The notes under the pieces were generated by a model. That model did not search any database. It saw nothing but the letters and a program-made list of their open reading frames with translations, and was not told the origin of the DNA. From contig DVLE01000046.1 of assembly GCA_018715645.1 (NCBI GenBank), positions 1 to 64,000 on the forward strand: a stretch of DNA of 64,000 nt, given 5' to 3'. The translations under genes and the position numbers were made by a program. Position 1 is the stretch's first letter, and each line of letters opens with the position of its first letter. Below, piece by piece: positions 22,849 to 31,625 of this stretch. Source of the stretch: Candidatus Merdisoma merdipullorum. GTDB lineage: Bacteria; Bacillota; Clostridia; Lachnospirales; Lachnospiraceae.

Positions 22849-23964
22849 ATGTACGACTATCTGATCGTGGGCGCGGGACTTTACGGCGCCGTATTTGCAA
22901 GACAGGCGAAGGATCAGGGGAAATCGGTGCTTGTCATCGATAAGAGACCGCATATCGCCGGAAATGTGTACACAGAGGAAGTGGAGGGAATCCAGGTACA
23001 TAAGTACGGGGCCCATATCTTTCACACTAACAACCGGCAGGTCTGGGAGTATGTGAATCGCTTTGCGGAGTTTAACCGGTTCACAAATTCCCCGGTAGCC
23101 AATTATCATGGAGAGCTTTATTCCCTGCCGTTCAACATGTACACCTTCAATAAAATGTGGGGCGTGGTGACGCCGCAGGAGGCTGAGGCGAAGATCGAGG
23201 AGCAGAAAAAAGCGGCCGGTATCACAGAACCAAAGAATCTGGAAGAACAGGCTATCAGCCTTGTGGGAACAGATATTTACGAGAAGCTTGTAAAGGGCTA
23301 TACAGAGAAGCAGTGGGGACGTCCTTGTACGGAACTCCCGGCTTTTATCATCAAAAGGCTGCCGGTGCGGCTGACCTTTGACAACAATTATTTCAATGCT
23401 CTGTATCAGGGAATTCCCGTGGGCGGCTACACAGGAATGGCAGCAAATCTGCTGGACGGCATCGAGGTGCGCCTGGGCGTGGATTACCTGAAAGAAAAAG
23501 AGAGTCTGGACAGTCTGGCGGACAGAGTCATATACACAGGCCCGATAGACGCGTATTTCGAGTATCGGCTCGGCTACCTGGAGTACCGCTCCGTGCGTTT
23601 TGAGACGGAAACTCTTGATATGCCGAATTTCCAGGGAAACGCGGCGGTAAATTATACAGACAGGGAGACGCCCTGGACAAGGATCATAGAACACAAATGG
23701 TTTGAGTTCGGAAAGGGAGCCGACGGAAGGGAACTTCCGAAAACTGTGATCAGCCGGGAATATTCTTCCGAGTGGAGGCCGGGGGACGAGCCCTATTACC
23801 CGGTCAATGACGAGAAGAACGGCGCGCTCTATGCAGAATACAAAAAGCTGGCGGACGAGGAGAAAAAGGTGATCTTCGGAGGCCGCCTGGGCGAGTATAA
23901 ATATTACGACATGGACGCGGTGATTGCAAGCGCGCTTGCGAGGGCTGAAAAAGAATTAGGATGA
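22849..23964 (+). CDS. glf: UDP-galactopyranose mutase
   Basis: YDYLIVGAGLYGAVFARQA and HKYGAHIFHTNN motifs. Confidence 0.95.
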   Translation: MYDYLIVGAGLYGAVFARQAKDQGKSVLVIDKRPHIAGNVYTEEVEGIQVHKYGAHIFHTNNRQVWEYVNRFAEFNRFTNSPVANYHGELYSLPFNMYTFNKMWGVVTPQEAEAKIEEQKKAAGITEPKNLEEQAISLVGTDIYEKLVKGYTEKQWGRPCTELPAFIIKRLPVRLTFDNNYFNALYQGIPVGGYTGMAANLLDGIEVRLGVDYLKEKESLDSLADRVIYTGPIDAYFEYRLGYLEYRSVRFETETLDMPNFQGNAAVNYTDRETPWTRIIEHKWFEFGKGADGRELPKTVISREYSSEWRPGDEPYYPVNDEKNGALYAEYKKLADEEKKVIFGGRLGEYKYYDMDAVIASALARAEKELG

Positions 23965-23974
23965 CACAAAATAG

Positions 23975-24023
23975 CGGAACCTTAAGTTGGACAAAGGCAG
24001 CGCATGTCCAGTTTAAGGTTCCG
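23975..24023. repeat. 18-bp inverted repeat (long stem-loop) after glf
   Basis: CGGAACCTTAAGTTGGAC / GTCCAGTTTAAGGTTCCG, 13-nt loop. Confidence 0.7.
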
Positions 24024-24314
24024 TTCTGCCGTATTCGGTGCGAAACGCTTCTGCGCAGGGCTCTTTGGTATCCGGAAAGAAACGATAGTCCGGGTATGCA
24101 GCTCTGGTTTAGTGCATGGTGCAGTCTGACAGACGGCTTCCCGTGCCATCCGGGAAATTATCTGGAATTTCTCCGGCGCAAAAGCGGGATGCGCAGGATT
24201 CTTGCTGCGAGAAATACCTTTTGTATCAAGAAAAAACAGAAAACAGGCGTAAAGCTGTAAAATGAAAAAACAGAGGATACAGAAAATAGAAGAAAAAGGC
24301 ATATGCTTCTGATA

Positions 24315-24554
24315 TTACATCCGGTTCATAAATTCTTCGATCGTACGAACCTGACGGGCCAGAAGAAACCAGCGTTTTAGCTGGGGAAAGCTTTTCTGAC
24401 CAAGGATCTGTTCCTGAATGCCAAGAGGAATTTTTCCGTAATCTGATAAAGTTTCCAGAATACATTCCGCCTTTCCTTCCGCCAGTCCGAGATCATGGGC
24501 TTCGGCATGGAGGAGACAGAATGTATCCGTGTTAAAAGCAGGTTTCCGTTTCAT
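24315..24554 (-). pseudogene. Short Rpn-type nuclease/transposase-like C-terminal remnant
   Basis: HDLGLAEGKAECILETLSDYGKIPLGIQEQIL...LKRWFLLARQVRTIEEF resembles C-termini of Rpn-like proteins; catalytic part absent. Confidence 0.4.
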
Positions 24555-24867
24555 TCACTGACCTCCTTTCCCTGATGAGAATTTTGCATAAGCAAAAATC
24601 TGCGCAGAGATCAGCGCCTGAATGTGACAGTCTCATACACGGAATCTCCCGATAAAAGGGATTCACCGGCGATTTGCCAGAAAATCAGAAATGCTTACAG
24701 GATCATTATAGGGGAGGAAAAACGTAAAAGCAAGGAGAATTATGGAAAAGACATTTATAGACATTGCACAACGGGGCGGGGATTTTGCGGGAAATTCCGC
24801 CTGAAATATTGTATAGCGGATGGGCTGTTTTTACCGACAATGTACACCAAAAAATACAACAATAAAA

Positions 24868-24896
24868 TGGACAATCATCAGCCAATATGTTACAAT
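24868..24896 (+). promoter_or_regulatory. nifJ promoter
   Basis: TGGACA-N17-TACAAT. Confidence 0.7.
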
Positions 24897-24921
24897 CAAC
24901 TATGTATGAAGATATAAAAAC

Positions 24922-25019
24922 GCCTTGCCAGGGCTGCCTTCCGTTTACAAGGCCACACACATTTTACGGCGGCGGAACCAGGTTTTTGCGCCACGGTGTA
25001 TGTTCTTGTAAATGGAAGG
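24922..25019 (+). ncRNA. Candidate structured 5' leader of nifJ
   Basis: 15-bp stem CCTTCCGTTTACAAG/CTTGTAAATGGAAGG plus competing GCCTTG/CAAGGC stem sharing the same strand. Confidence 0.5.
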
Positions 25020-25042
25020 TGTGAATTAAGGAGGAAAAACAA

Positions 25043-28000
25043 ATGGCTAGAAAAATGAAGACCATGGATGGAAACCATGCAGCGGCGCATGTATCCTATG
25101 CGTACTCCGACGTTGCGGCAATCTATCCGATTACCCCTTCATCCGTTATGGCGGAAGCCACAGATGAGTGGGCCACACAGGGAAGAAAGAACATCTTCGG
25201 ACAGACCGTACAGGTAACCGAGATGCAGTCTGAGGCAGGAGCAGCAGGAGCCGTACACGGCGCACTGGCAGCCGGCGCTCTGACTACGACCTTCACTGCA
25301 TCCCAGGGTCTGCTGCTGATGATTCCGAACCTTTACAAGGTAGCAGGCGAGCAGCTTCCCGGTGTATTCAACGTATCCGCTCGTGCGCTTGCAAGCCATG
25401 CACTGTCTATCTTCGGAGATCACTCCGACGTATACGCATGCCGTCAGACAGGAGCAGCCATGCTTTGCGAGTCCAGCGTGCAGGAGGTTATGGATCTGAC
25501 TCCGGTTGCACATTGTGCGGCTATCAAGGGAAAGATTCCGTTCATCAACTTCTTCGACGGATTCCGTACTTCTCATGAGATTCAGAAGATCGAGACCTGG
25601 GACTACGAGGATCTGAAGGATATGGTGGACATGGATGCTATCGACGAGTTCCGCAGAAACGCGCTGAATCCGGAGCATCCCTGCCAGAGAGGTTCCGCTC
25701 AGAACCCGGACATCTTCTTCCAGGCAAGAGAGGCATGTAATCCGTATTACGATGCAATGCCGGCTATCGTACAGGAGTACATGGATAAAGTAAATGCCAA
25801 GATCGGCACGAACTACAAGCTGTTCAACTACTATGGAGCAGAGGACGCAGAGCAGGTTATCGTAGCTATGGGTTCTGTCTGCGATACCATCGAGGAGACC
25901 ATTGACTATCTGCTGGCTGCAGGCGAGAAGGTCGGCGTTGTAAAGGTACGTCTGTATCGTCCGTTCAGCGCAGAGGCTCTGGTAGCTGCGATTCCGGAGA
26001 CGGTTAAGAAGATTACGGTTCTTGACAGAACGAAGGAGCCGGGAGCTCTTGGCGAGCCGCTGTACCTTGACGTGGTAGCAGCCCTGAAGGGAACGAAGTT
26101 CCACGACACACCGGTATTTATGGGACGCTACGGCCTTGGTTCCAAGGATACGACGCCGGCTCAGATCGTCGCCGTATACAAGAATGAGACCAAGAAGAAG
26201 TTTACTATCGGCATCGAGGATGATGTGACAGGACTTTCCCTGGAAGTAGGCGCTCCGATCGTTACGACTCCGGAAGGAACCATCAACTGTAAGTTCTGGG
26301 GACTTGGCGCAGACGGTACAGTAGGCGCAAACAAGAACTCCATCAAGATCATCGGCGACAATACCGATATGTATGCGCAGGCTTATTTTGACTACGACTC
26401 CAAGAAGTCCGGCGGCGTGACCATGTCCCACCTCCGCTTCGGAAAGAGCCCGATTAAGTCTACATACCTGATCCACAAGGCAAACTTTGTAGCATGTCAC
26501 AATCCGTCCTATGTACGTAAGTACAACATGGTACAGGAGCTGGTAGACGGCGGAACCTTCCTGCTGAACTGCCCCTGGGATATGGAAGGACTGGAGAAGC
26601 ATCTGCCGGGACAGGTAAAGAGCTTCATCGCAAATCATAACATTAAATTCTACGTGATCGACGGTATCAAGATCGGTAAGGAGATCGGACTTGGCGGACG
26701 TATCAATACGGTTCTTCAGTCTGCATTCTTCAAGCTGGCGAACATCATTCCGGAGGAGCAGGCTATCGAGCTTATGAAGGCTGCCGCAAAGGCTACCTAC
26801 GGAAGAAAGGGCGATGCTATCGTTCAGATGAACTATGACGCCATCGACGCAGGCGCAAAGCAGGTTGTAGAGATTACAGTTCCTGAGAGCTGGAAGAACG
26901 CGGCAGACGAGGGACTTGACTTTACTCATGCAGAGGGCGGCCGTCAGGATGTTGTTGACTTTGTAAACAATGTTCAGGCAAAGGTAAACGCTCAGGAAGG
27001 AAATTCCCTCCCGGTATCTGCGTTCAAGGATTATGTGGATGGTACGACTCCCAGCGGTTCCTCAGCTTACGAGAAGCGCGGTATCGCAGTGGATATTCCG
27101 ATCTGGAATCCGGAGAATTGTATTCAGTGTAACCGCTGCTCCTATGTCTGCCCGCACGCAGTTATCCGTCCGGTAGCTATGACAGAGGCAGAGGCTGCTG
27201 CAGCTCCCGAAGGCATGAAGATGCTTCCGATGACTGGTATGGCAGATTACAAGTTCTCTATCGCTATTTCCGCACTCGACTGTACCGGATGCGGATCCTG
27301 TGCAAATGTCTGCCCCGGCAAGAAGGGCGCAAAGGCGCTTGCTATGGAGAACATGGAAGCAAACCAGGGCGAGCAGAAGTACTTCGACTATGCAGTAACC
27401 CTTCCGGAGAAGACAGACGTTATCGAGAAGTTCAAAGAGGCTACCGTAAAGGGAAGCCAGTTCAAGACTCCGCTGCTTGAGTTCTCCGGCGCATGCGCAG
27501 GCTGCGGCGAGACTCCGTACGCGAAGCTGATTACACAGTTGTTCGGTGACAGAATGTACATCGCGAACGCGACAGGATGTTCCTCTATCTGGGGCAACTC
27601 CTCACCGTCCACGCCGTACACGGTAAATAAGAAGGGACATGGTCCTGCATGGTCCAACTCTCTGTTTGAGGATGCGGCAGAGTTTGGTTACGGCATGAGC
27701 CTGGCTCAGCGCGCTGTCAGAGGCGGACTGAAGGCCAAGGTTGAGGCTCTGATGGAGAAGGCAAACGATGAGGTAAAGGCTGCCGCTCAGGGCTGGCTTG
27801 ATACCTACAATGTAGGCGCGACCAACGGCACAGCTACGGACAAGCTGGTTGCTGCTCTGGAAGCATGCGGCTGCGACGAGGCGAAAGAGATCCTGAAGGA
27901 TAAGGATTTCCTGGCTAAGAAATCTCAGTGGATCTTCGGCGGCGACGGCTGGGCATATGACATCGGCTTCGGCGGCGTAGACCATGTTCTGGCAAGCGGA

Positions 28001-28591
28001 CAGGATGTAAACGTAATGGTATTCGATACCGAGGTTTACTCCAATACTGGCGGACAGTCCTCCAAGGCTACTCCGACCGGCGCTGTAGCTCAGTTCGCTG
28101 CAGGCGGTAAGGACGTGAAGAAGAAAGACCTGGCTTCTATCGCAATGAGCTATGGTTATGTATACGTAGCGCAGATCGCAATGGGCGCTGATTACAATCA
28201 GTGTGTAAAGGCGATTGCAGAGGCAGAGGCTTATCCGGGACCGTCCCTGATTATCGCTTACGCTCCGTGTATCAACCATGGAATCAAGAAGGGCATGAGC
28301 AAGGCTCAGACCGAGGAAGAACTGGCTGTAAAGGCTGGATACTGGCATTGCTTCCGCTTCAACCCGGCTGCTCCCGCAGAAGGTAAGAGCGCATTCACTC
28401 TGGACAGCAAGGAGCCCACTGGAGATTATCAGGAGTTCCTGGACGGAGAGGTACGTTACAATTCACTGAAGCGTGCAAATCCGGAGAGAGCGGCGAAGCT
28501 GTTCGCAGAGTCCGAGGCTTCCGCAAAAGCCCGTTACGAGTATCTGAAGAAGCTTGGCGATCTGTATATGCCGACTAAGGCAGCAGAGTAA
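25043..28591 (+). CDS. nifJ: Pyruvate:ferredoxin (flavodoxin) oxidoreductase
   Basis: 1182 aa; two 4Fe-4S motifs (CIQCNRCSYVCPH, CTGCGSCANVCPG) and TPP site GDGWAYDIGFGG. Confidence 0.98.
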   Translation: MARKMKTMDGNHAAAHVSYAYSDVAAIYPITPSSVMAEATDEWATQGRKNIFGQTVQVTEMQSEAGAAGAVHGALAAGALTTTFTASQGLLLMIPNLYKVAGEQLPGVFNVSARALASHALSIFGDHSDVYACRQTGAAMLCESSVQEVMDLTPVAHCAAIKGKIPFINFFDGFRTSHEIQKIETWDYEDLKDMVDMDAIDEFRRNALNPEHPCQRGSAQNPDIFFQAREACNPYYDAMPAIVQEYMDKVNAKIGTNYKLFNYYGAEDAEQVIVAMGSVCDTIEETIDYLLAAGEKVGVVKVRLYRPFSAEALVAAIPETVKKITVLDRTKEPGALGEPLYLDVVAALKGTKFHDTPVFMGRYGLGSKDTTPAQIVAVYKNETKKKFTIGIEDDVTGLSLEVGAPIVTTPEGTINCKFWGLGADGTVGANKNSIKIIGDNTDMYAQAYFDYDSKKSGGVTMSHLRFGKSPIKSTYLIHKANFVACHNPSYVRKYNMVQELVDGGTFLLNCPWDMEGLEKHLPGQVKSFIANHNIKFYVIDGIKIGKEIGLGGRINTVLQSAFFKLANIIPEEQAIELMKAAAKATYGRKGDAIVQMNYDAIDAGAKQVVEITVPESWKNAADEGLDFTHAEGGRQDVVDFVNNVQAKVNAQEGNSLPVSAFKDYVDGTTPSGSSAYEKRGIAVDIPIWNPENCIQCNRCSYVCPHAVIRPVAMTEAEAAAAPEGMKMLPMTGMADYKFSIAISALDCTGCGSCANVCPGKKGAKALAMENMEANQGEQKYFDYAVTLPEKTDVIEKFKEATVKGSQFKTPLLEFSGACAGCGETPYAKLITQLFGDRMYIANATGCSSIWGNSSPSTPYTVNKKGHGPAWSNSLFEDAAEFGYGMSLAQRAVRGGLKAKVEALMEKANDEVKAAAQGWLDTYNVGATNGTATDKLVAALEACGCDEAKEILKDKDFLAKKSQWIFGGDGWAYDIGFGGVDHVLASGQDVNVMVFDTEVYSNTGGQSSKATPTGAVAQFAAGGKDVKKKDLASIAMSYGYVYVAQIAMGADYNQCVKAIAEAEAYPGPSLIIAYAPCINHGIKKGMSKAQTEEELAVKAGYWHCFRFNPAAPAEGKSAFTLDSKEPTGDYQEFLDGEVRYNSLKRANPERAAKLFAESEASAKARYEYLKKLGDLYMPTKAAE

Positions 28592-28630
28592 AGCTGAACA
28601 GAAAAGCCTGGCAAGGGTGATGAAATAAAG

Positions 28631-28664
28631 AAAAAGAGAGTTCCCTCAGGGAACTCTCTTTTTT
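28631..28664 (+). terminator. nifJ terminator
   Basis: GAGAGTTCCCTCAGGGAACTCTCTTTTTT. Confidence 0.92.
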
Positions 28665-28810
28665 GTTGATTCCATAAAATTTTCACCGAAAAACCAAGAA
28701 AAATACCTATAAAAACCAAGAAATTCATGATATAATTAGGACAAATCTTCTGTTATACGGATTTGAAGCAAAAAACAGTGAAGAAGAAACACAGAGCAGG
28801 AGGGGTAAGG

Positions 28811-29578
28811 ATGCTGGCTATTGAACGAAAGAATGAGATTCTGGCAATTTTGCAGAAGGAACAGCGGGTTCTGGTTTCTGAGCTGAGCAAACGATACGAG
28901 GTGACGGACGAGACCATCCGCAGAGATCTGGAAAAGCTGGAAAGCGAAGGCTTTGTGAAGCGGACCTACGGAGGAGCAGTTCTCAATAAGACGCGGAACC
29001 TTGATATGCCGCTTCGGATCCGGGAGAGGACGAACCGGAGCGAGAAGCAGATTATCGCGGGACTCGTGAGGGCACTGATTGAAGAAGGGGACCGGATTAT
29101 GCTGGACGCCTCATCCACATCGCTGATGATTGCCAAAGAGCTGAAAAACATGGATAAGCTCATTGTAATCACCAATTCCGTGGAAGTGCTGATCGAACTT
29201 GCGGGTCAGGAGGGAATCCAGGTGATTTCCACAGGAGGAAACCTGAACGAAACCTCCCTGTCTCTGGTAGGAAACGCAGCTCAGAAGGTGCTGAATGGCT
29301 ATCATGTGGATAAAGCTATTTTTTCCTGTAAAGGAATCGATATGAAGGATGGAATCACAGACTCCAATGAGCTTGACAGCGATATTAAGACCGCGATGTA
29401 TGCCTGCGCGGATACGGCGATTCTGGCGGTGGACAGCAGCAAGTTTGACAGAGTGTCCTTTGTCAAATCCATGCGTCTGAAAGAGGGCGACATCCTGGTG
29501 ACAGATCAGAAGCCCTCGGAGGACTGGCAGATTTATCTTCAGGACCATGGCGTGCGTCTTGTGACGCCGAAGGAATAA
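28811..29578 (+). CDS. DeoR/GlpR family transcriptional regulator
   Basis: MLAIERKNEILAILQKEQRVLVSELSKRYEVTDETIRRDLEKLE HTH; start chosen after AGGAGGGG. Confidence 0.93.
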   Translation: MLAIERKNEILAILQKEQRVLVSELSKRYEVTDETIRRDLEKLESEGFVKRTYGGAVLNKTRNLDMPLRIRERTNRSEKQIIAGLVRALIEEGDRIMLDASSTSLMIAKELKNMDKLIVITNSVEVLIELAGQEGIQVISTGGNLNETSLSLVGNAAQKVLNGYHVDKAIFSCKGIDMKDGITDSNELDSDIKTAMYACADTAILAVDSSKFDRVSFVKSMRLKEGDILVTDQKPSEDWQIYLQDHGVRLVTPKE

Positions 29579-29612
29579 GCGCGGCTGCGGTAAATATAAG
29601 AAAGGGGAAGGA

Positions 29613-31040
29613 ATGATTATGGGAGAGACTGTTTACAACCTGGCGTTTGACTTCGGAGCATCCAGCGGACGCATGGTGCTCTGCAAGCTGGAGGACGGAA
29701 AGCTGGAACTGGAGGAGCTGCACCGTTTTCCAAACCATGAGGTGCGCGTGGGAGGACATATTTACTGGGATCTGTTCGGCCTTTACCATGAATTGAAGCA
29801 GGGACTGAAGAAGGCGGCGGCCAGAAAGGTGCCGATCAAGAGCCTTGCCATCGATACCTGGGGCGTAGATTACGGCCTGTTTGACAAGGACGGCAATCTG
29901 ATTGGCAATCCGGTCAATTACCGGGATTCCAGGACAGACGGAGTGATCGATGAGATTGCGAAAATTATTCCGCTGGAGGAGCTTTACAACAGAACCGGAA
30001 TCGAGTTCATGTATTTCAATACCATCTTCCAGCTCTATGCGGATAAAAAGATGCGTCCCGTGATTCTGGACAATGCGAAGCGGATTTTGTTTATGCCGGA
30101 GCTGTTCGGCTACTTCCTGACCGGAATCATGTATACGGAATACACCTTTGCAAGTACCTCCCAGCTTCTCGATGCGAGAAAGCGGGAGTGGGATTATGAT
30201 CTGATTGAAAAGCTGGGTCTGAACAAGGAGATGTTCGGAAATATTGTCATGCCTGGTACGGTGATTGGCGATCTGCTTCCTGAGATAGAGGAGGAGACAG
30301 GACTTCACGGAGTCAAGGTCATCGCGGTGGGCAGCCATGACACGGCTTCAGCCGTGGCGGGCGCGCCTCTGGAATCTGACGATGCGGCTTTCTTAAGCTG
30401 CGGAACCTGGTCCTTGCTTGGCATGGTTCTGGATGAGCCGGTTCTCAATGAGGTTTCCTATAAATACAACTATACGAACGAGGGAAGCATCGACGGAAAG
30501 ATCCAGTTTTTAAAGAATATCAACGGCCTGTGGATTATGCAGAATCTTCGCCGCAACTGGAGCGAATTTGAGGGAGAGGTATCCTTCCCGGATATTATCC
30601 GTGAGGCCCGCGCGGCAAAGCGGCAGGATTTTACCATCAATCCCAAGGATCCGCGGTTCACGGCTCCGCTGAATATGATGAAGGAGATCGTTGCTTACTG
30701 CGAGGAGACGGGACAGGGAACGCCGGAAGGACTTGGCGAGATGGCTATGGCGATCTACAATGGTCTGACGGAGGAGTACCGGAAGTCCATTGTGTACATG
30801 GAGGAGATTACAGGCAAGACCGTTTCCTGCATCAATATGGTGGGCGGCGGCATCCAGGATGAATTGCTCTGCGAGCTGACTGCGAAGGCTACCGGAAAAC
30901 GTGTCATGGCAGGTCCGACGGAAGGTTCTGTTCTGGGCAACAGCATTGTACAGTTCGTAGCTACCGGAGCAGTGGAGAGCGTGCAGGCAGGACGTCAGAT
31001 CATCCGGGATTCCTTTGAGGTGAAGGTATACGAGCCATAA
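29613..31040 (+). CDS. rhaB: Rhamnulokinase
   Basis: FGGY-type kinase: LAFDFGASSGRMV, IDTWGVDYGL, GSHDTASAVAGAP. Confidence 0.92.
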   Translation: MIMGETVYNLAFDFGASSGRMVLCKLEDGKLELEELHRFPNHEVRVGGHIYWDLFGLYHELKQGLKKAAARKVPIKSLAIDTWGVDYGLFDKDGNLIGNPVNYRDSRTDGVIDEIAKIIPLEELYNRTGIEFMYFNTIFQLYADKKMRPVILDNAKRILFMPELFGYFLTGIMYTEYTFASTSQLLDARKREWDYDLIEKLGLNKEMFGNIVMPGTVIGDLLPEIEEETGLHGVKVIAVGSHDTASAVAGAPLESDDAAFLSCGTWSLLGMVLDEPVLNEVSYKYNYTNEGSIDGKIQFLKNINGLWIMQNLRRNWSEFEGEVSFPDIIREARAAKRQDFTINPKDPRFTAPLNMMKEIVAYCEETGQGTPEGLGEMAMAIYNGLTEEYRKSIVYMEEITGKTVSCINMVGGGIQDELLCELTAKATGKRVMAGPTEGSVLGNSIVQFVATGAVESVQAGRQIIRDSFEVKVYEP

Positions 31041-31090
31041 GAGATGCCGGAAGAAAGAAATGATGAATTGAAAAAGAAGGAATAAAAGCA

Positions 31091-31130
31091 AAGCCCTGCG
31101 GCCGTATAACATCCGGCTGCAGGGCTTAAA
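31091..31130 (+). terminator. rhaB terminator
   Basis: AAGCCCTGCGGCCG...CCGGCTGCAGGGCTT followed by AAAATTTTG. Confidence 0.7.
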
Positions 31131-31137
31131 ATTTTGC

Positions 31138-31188
31138 TTGACATATAAAGACTACAGATGTAGACTATAAGTGTCTACATCTGTAGTC
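31138..31188 (+). promoter_or_regulatory. blaI-like promoter (TTGACA-N17-TAGACT) with twin BlaI/MecI-type operators
   Basis: CTACAGATGTAG and CTACATCTGTAG (TACANNTGTA type), 23 bp centre-to-centre, nested in perfect 16-bp IR GACTACAGATGTAGAC/GTCTACATCTGTAGTC. Confidence 0.85.
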
Positions 31189-31231
31189 TAAAAAGGAAAA
31201 GGATTGCGCAGGAGATACGGAGGTGCGGTAA

Positions 31232-31603
31232 ATGGAAAAAAAAGCGACGGTTTCCGATGCGGAACTGGAGATCATGGAAGTACTCTGGGAGGAAGGAAAG
31301 GCTTTGAACGCGGCGGAGATCCGCAGCCTTTTGGAAAAAAATAAAAAGTGGGAGCGGACCACGGTGCTGACACTGATTCAGAGGCTTGTGAAAAAGGGAA
31401 TGATAAGACAGGAAAAGCGAGAGGTATATTATTACACTCCCTGCGTGGAGCGAAAGACTTATGTGAAAGAAGAAACCCGAAATTTTGTCAATAAATTTTT
31501 TAAGGGAAGTACCGGGCATATGGCGGCGGCTTTGATGTCTGACGACAGTCTGACCAGGGAAGACATCGAAGAACTCAGGGATTTTTTCAACAGCCGGTTC
31601 TGA
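31232..31603 (+). CDS. BlaI/MecI/CopY family repressor
   Basis: VSDAELEIMEVLWEEGKALNAAEI...WERTTVLTLIQRLVKKGMI winged helix. Confidence 0.94.
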   Translation: MEKKATVSDAELEIMEVLWEEGKALNAAEIRSLLEKNKKWERTTVLTLIQRLVKKGMIRQEKREVYYYTPCVERKTYVKEETRNFVNKFFKGSTGHMAAALMSDDSLTREDIEELRDFFNSRF

Positions 31604-31625
31604 GAGGCCGGGAGGGGAGGTCATC

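Noticed and set aside
25139-26929. 596-aa antisense ORF inside nifJ
   Set aside because: Shadow ORF from codon bias of nifJ; no protein family and no RBS. The same applies to long minus ORFs in lepA, dnaK, gpmI and rnr.
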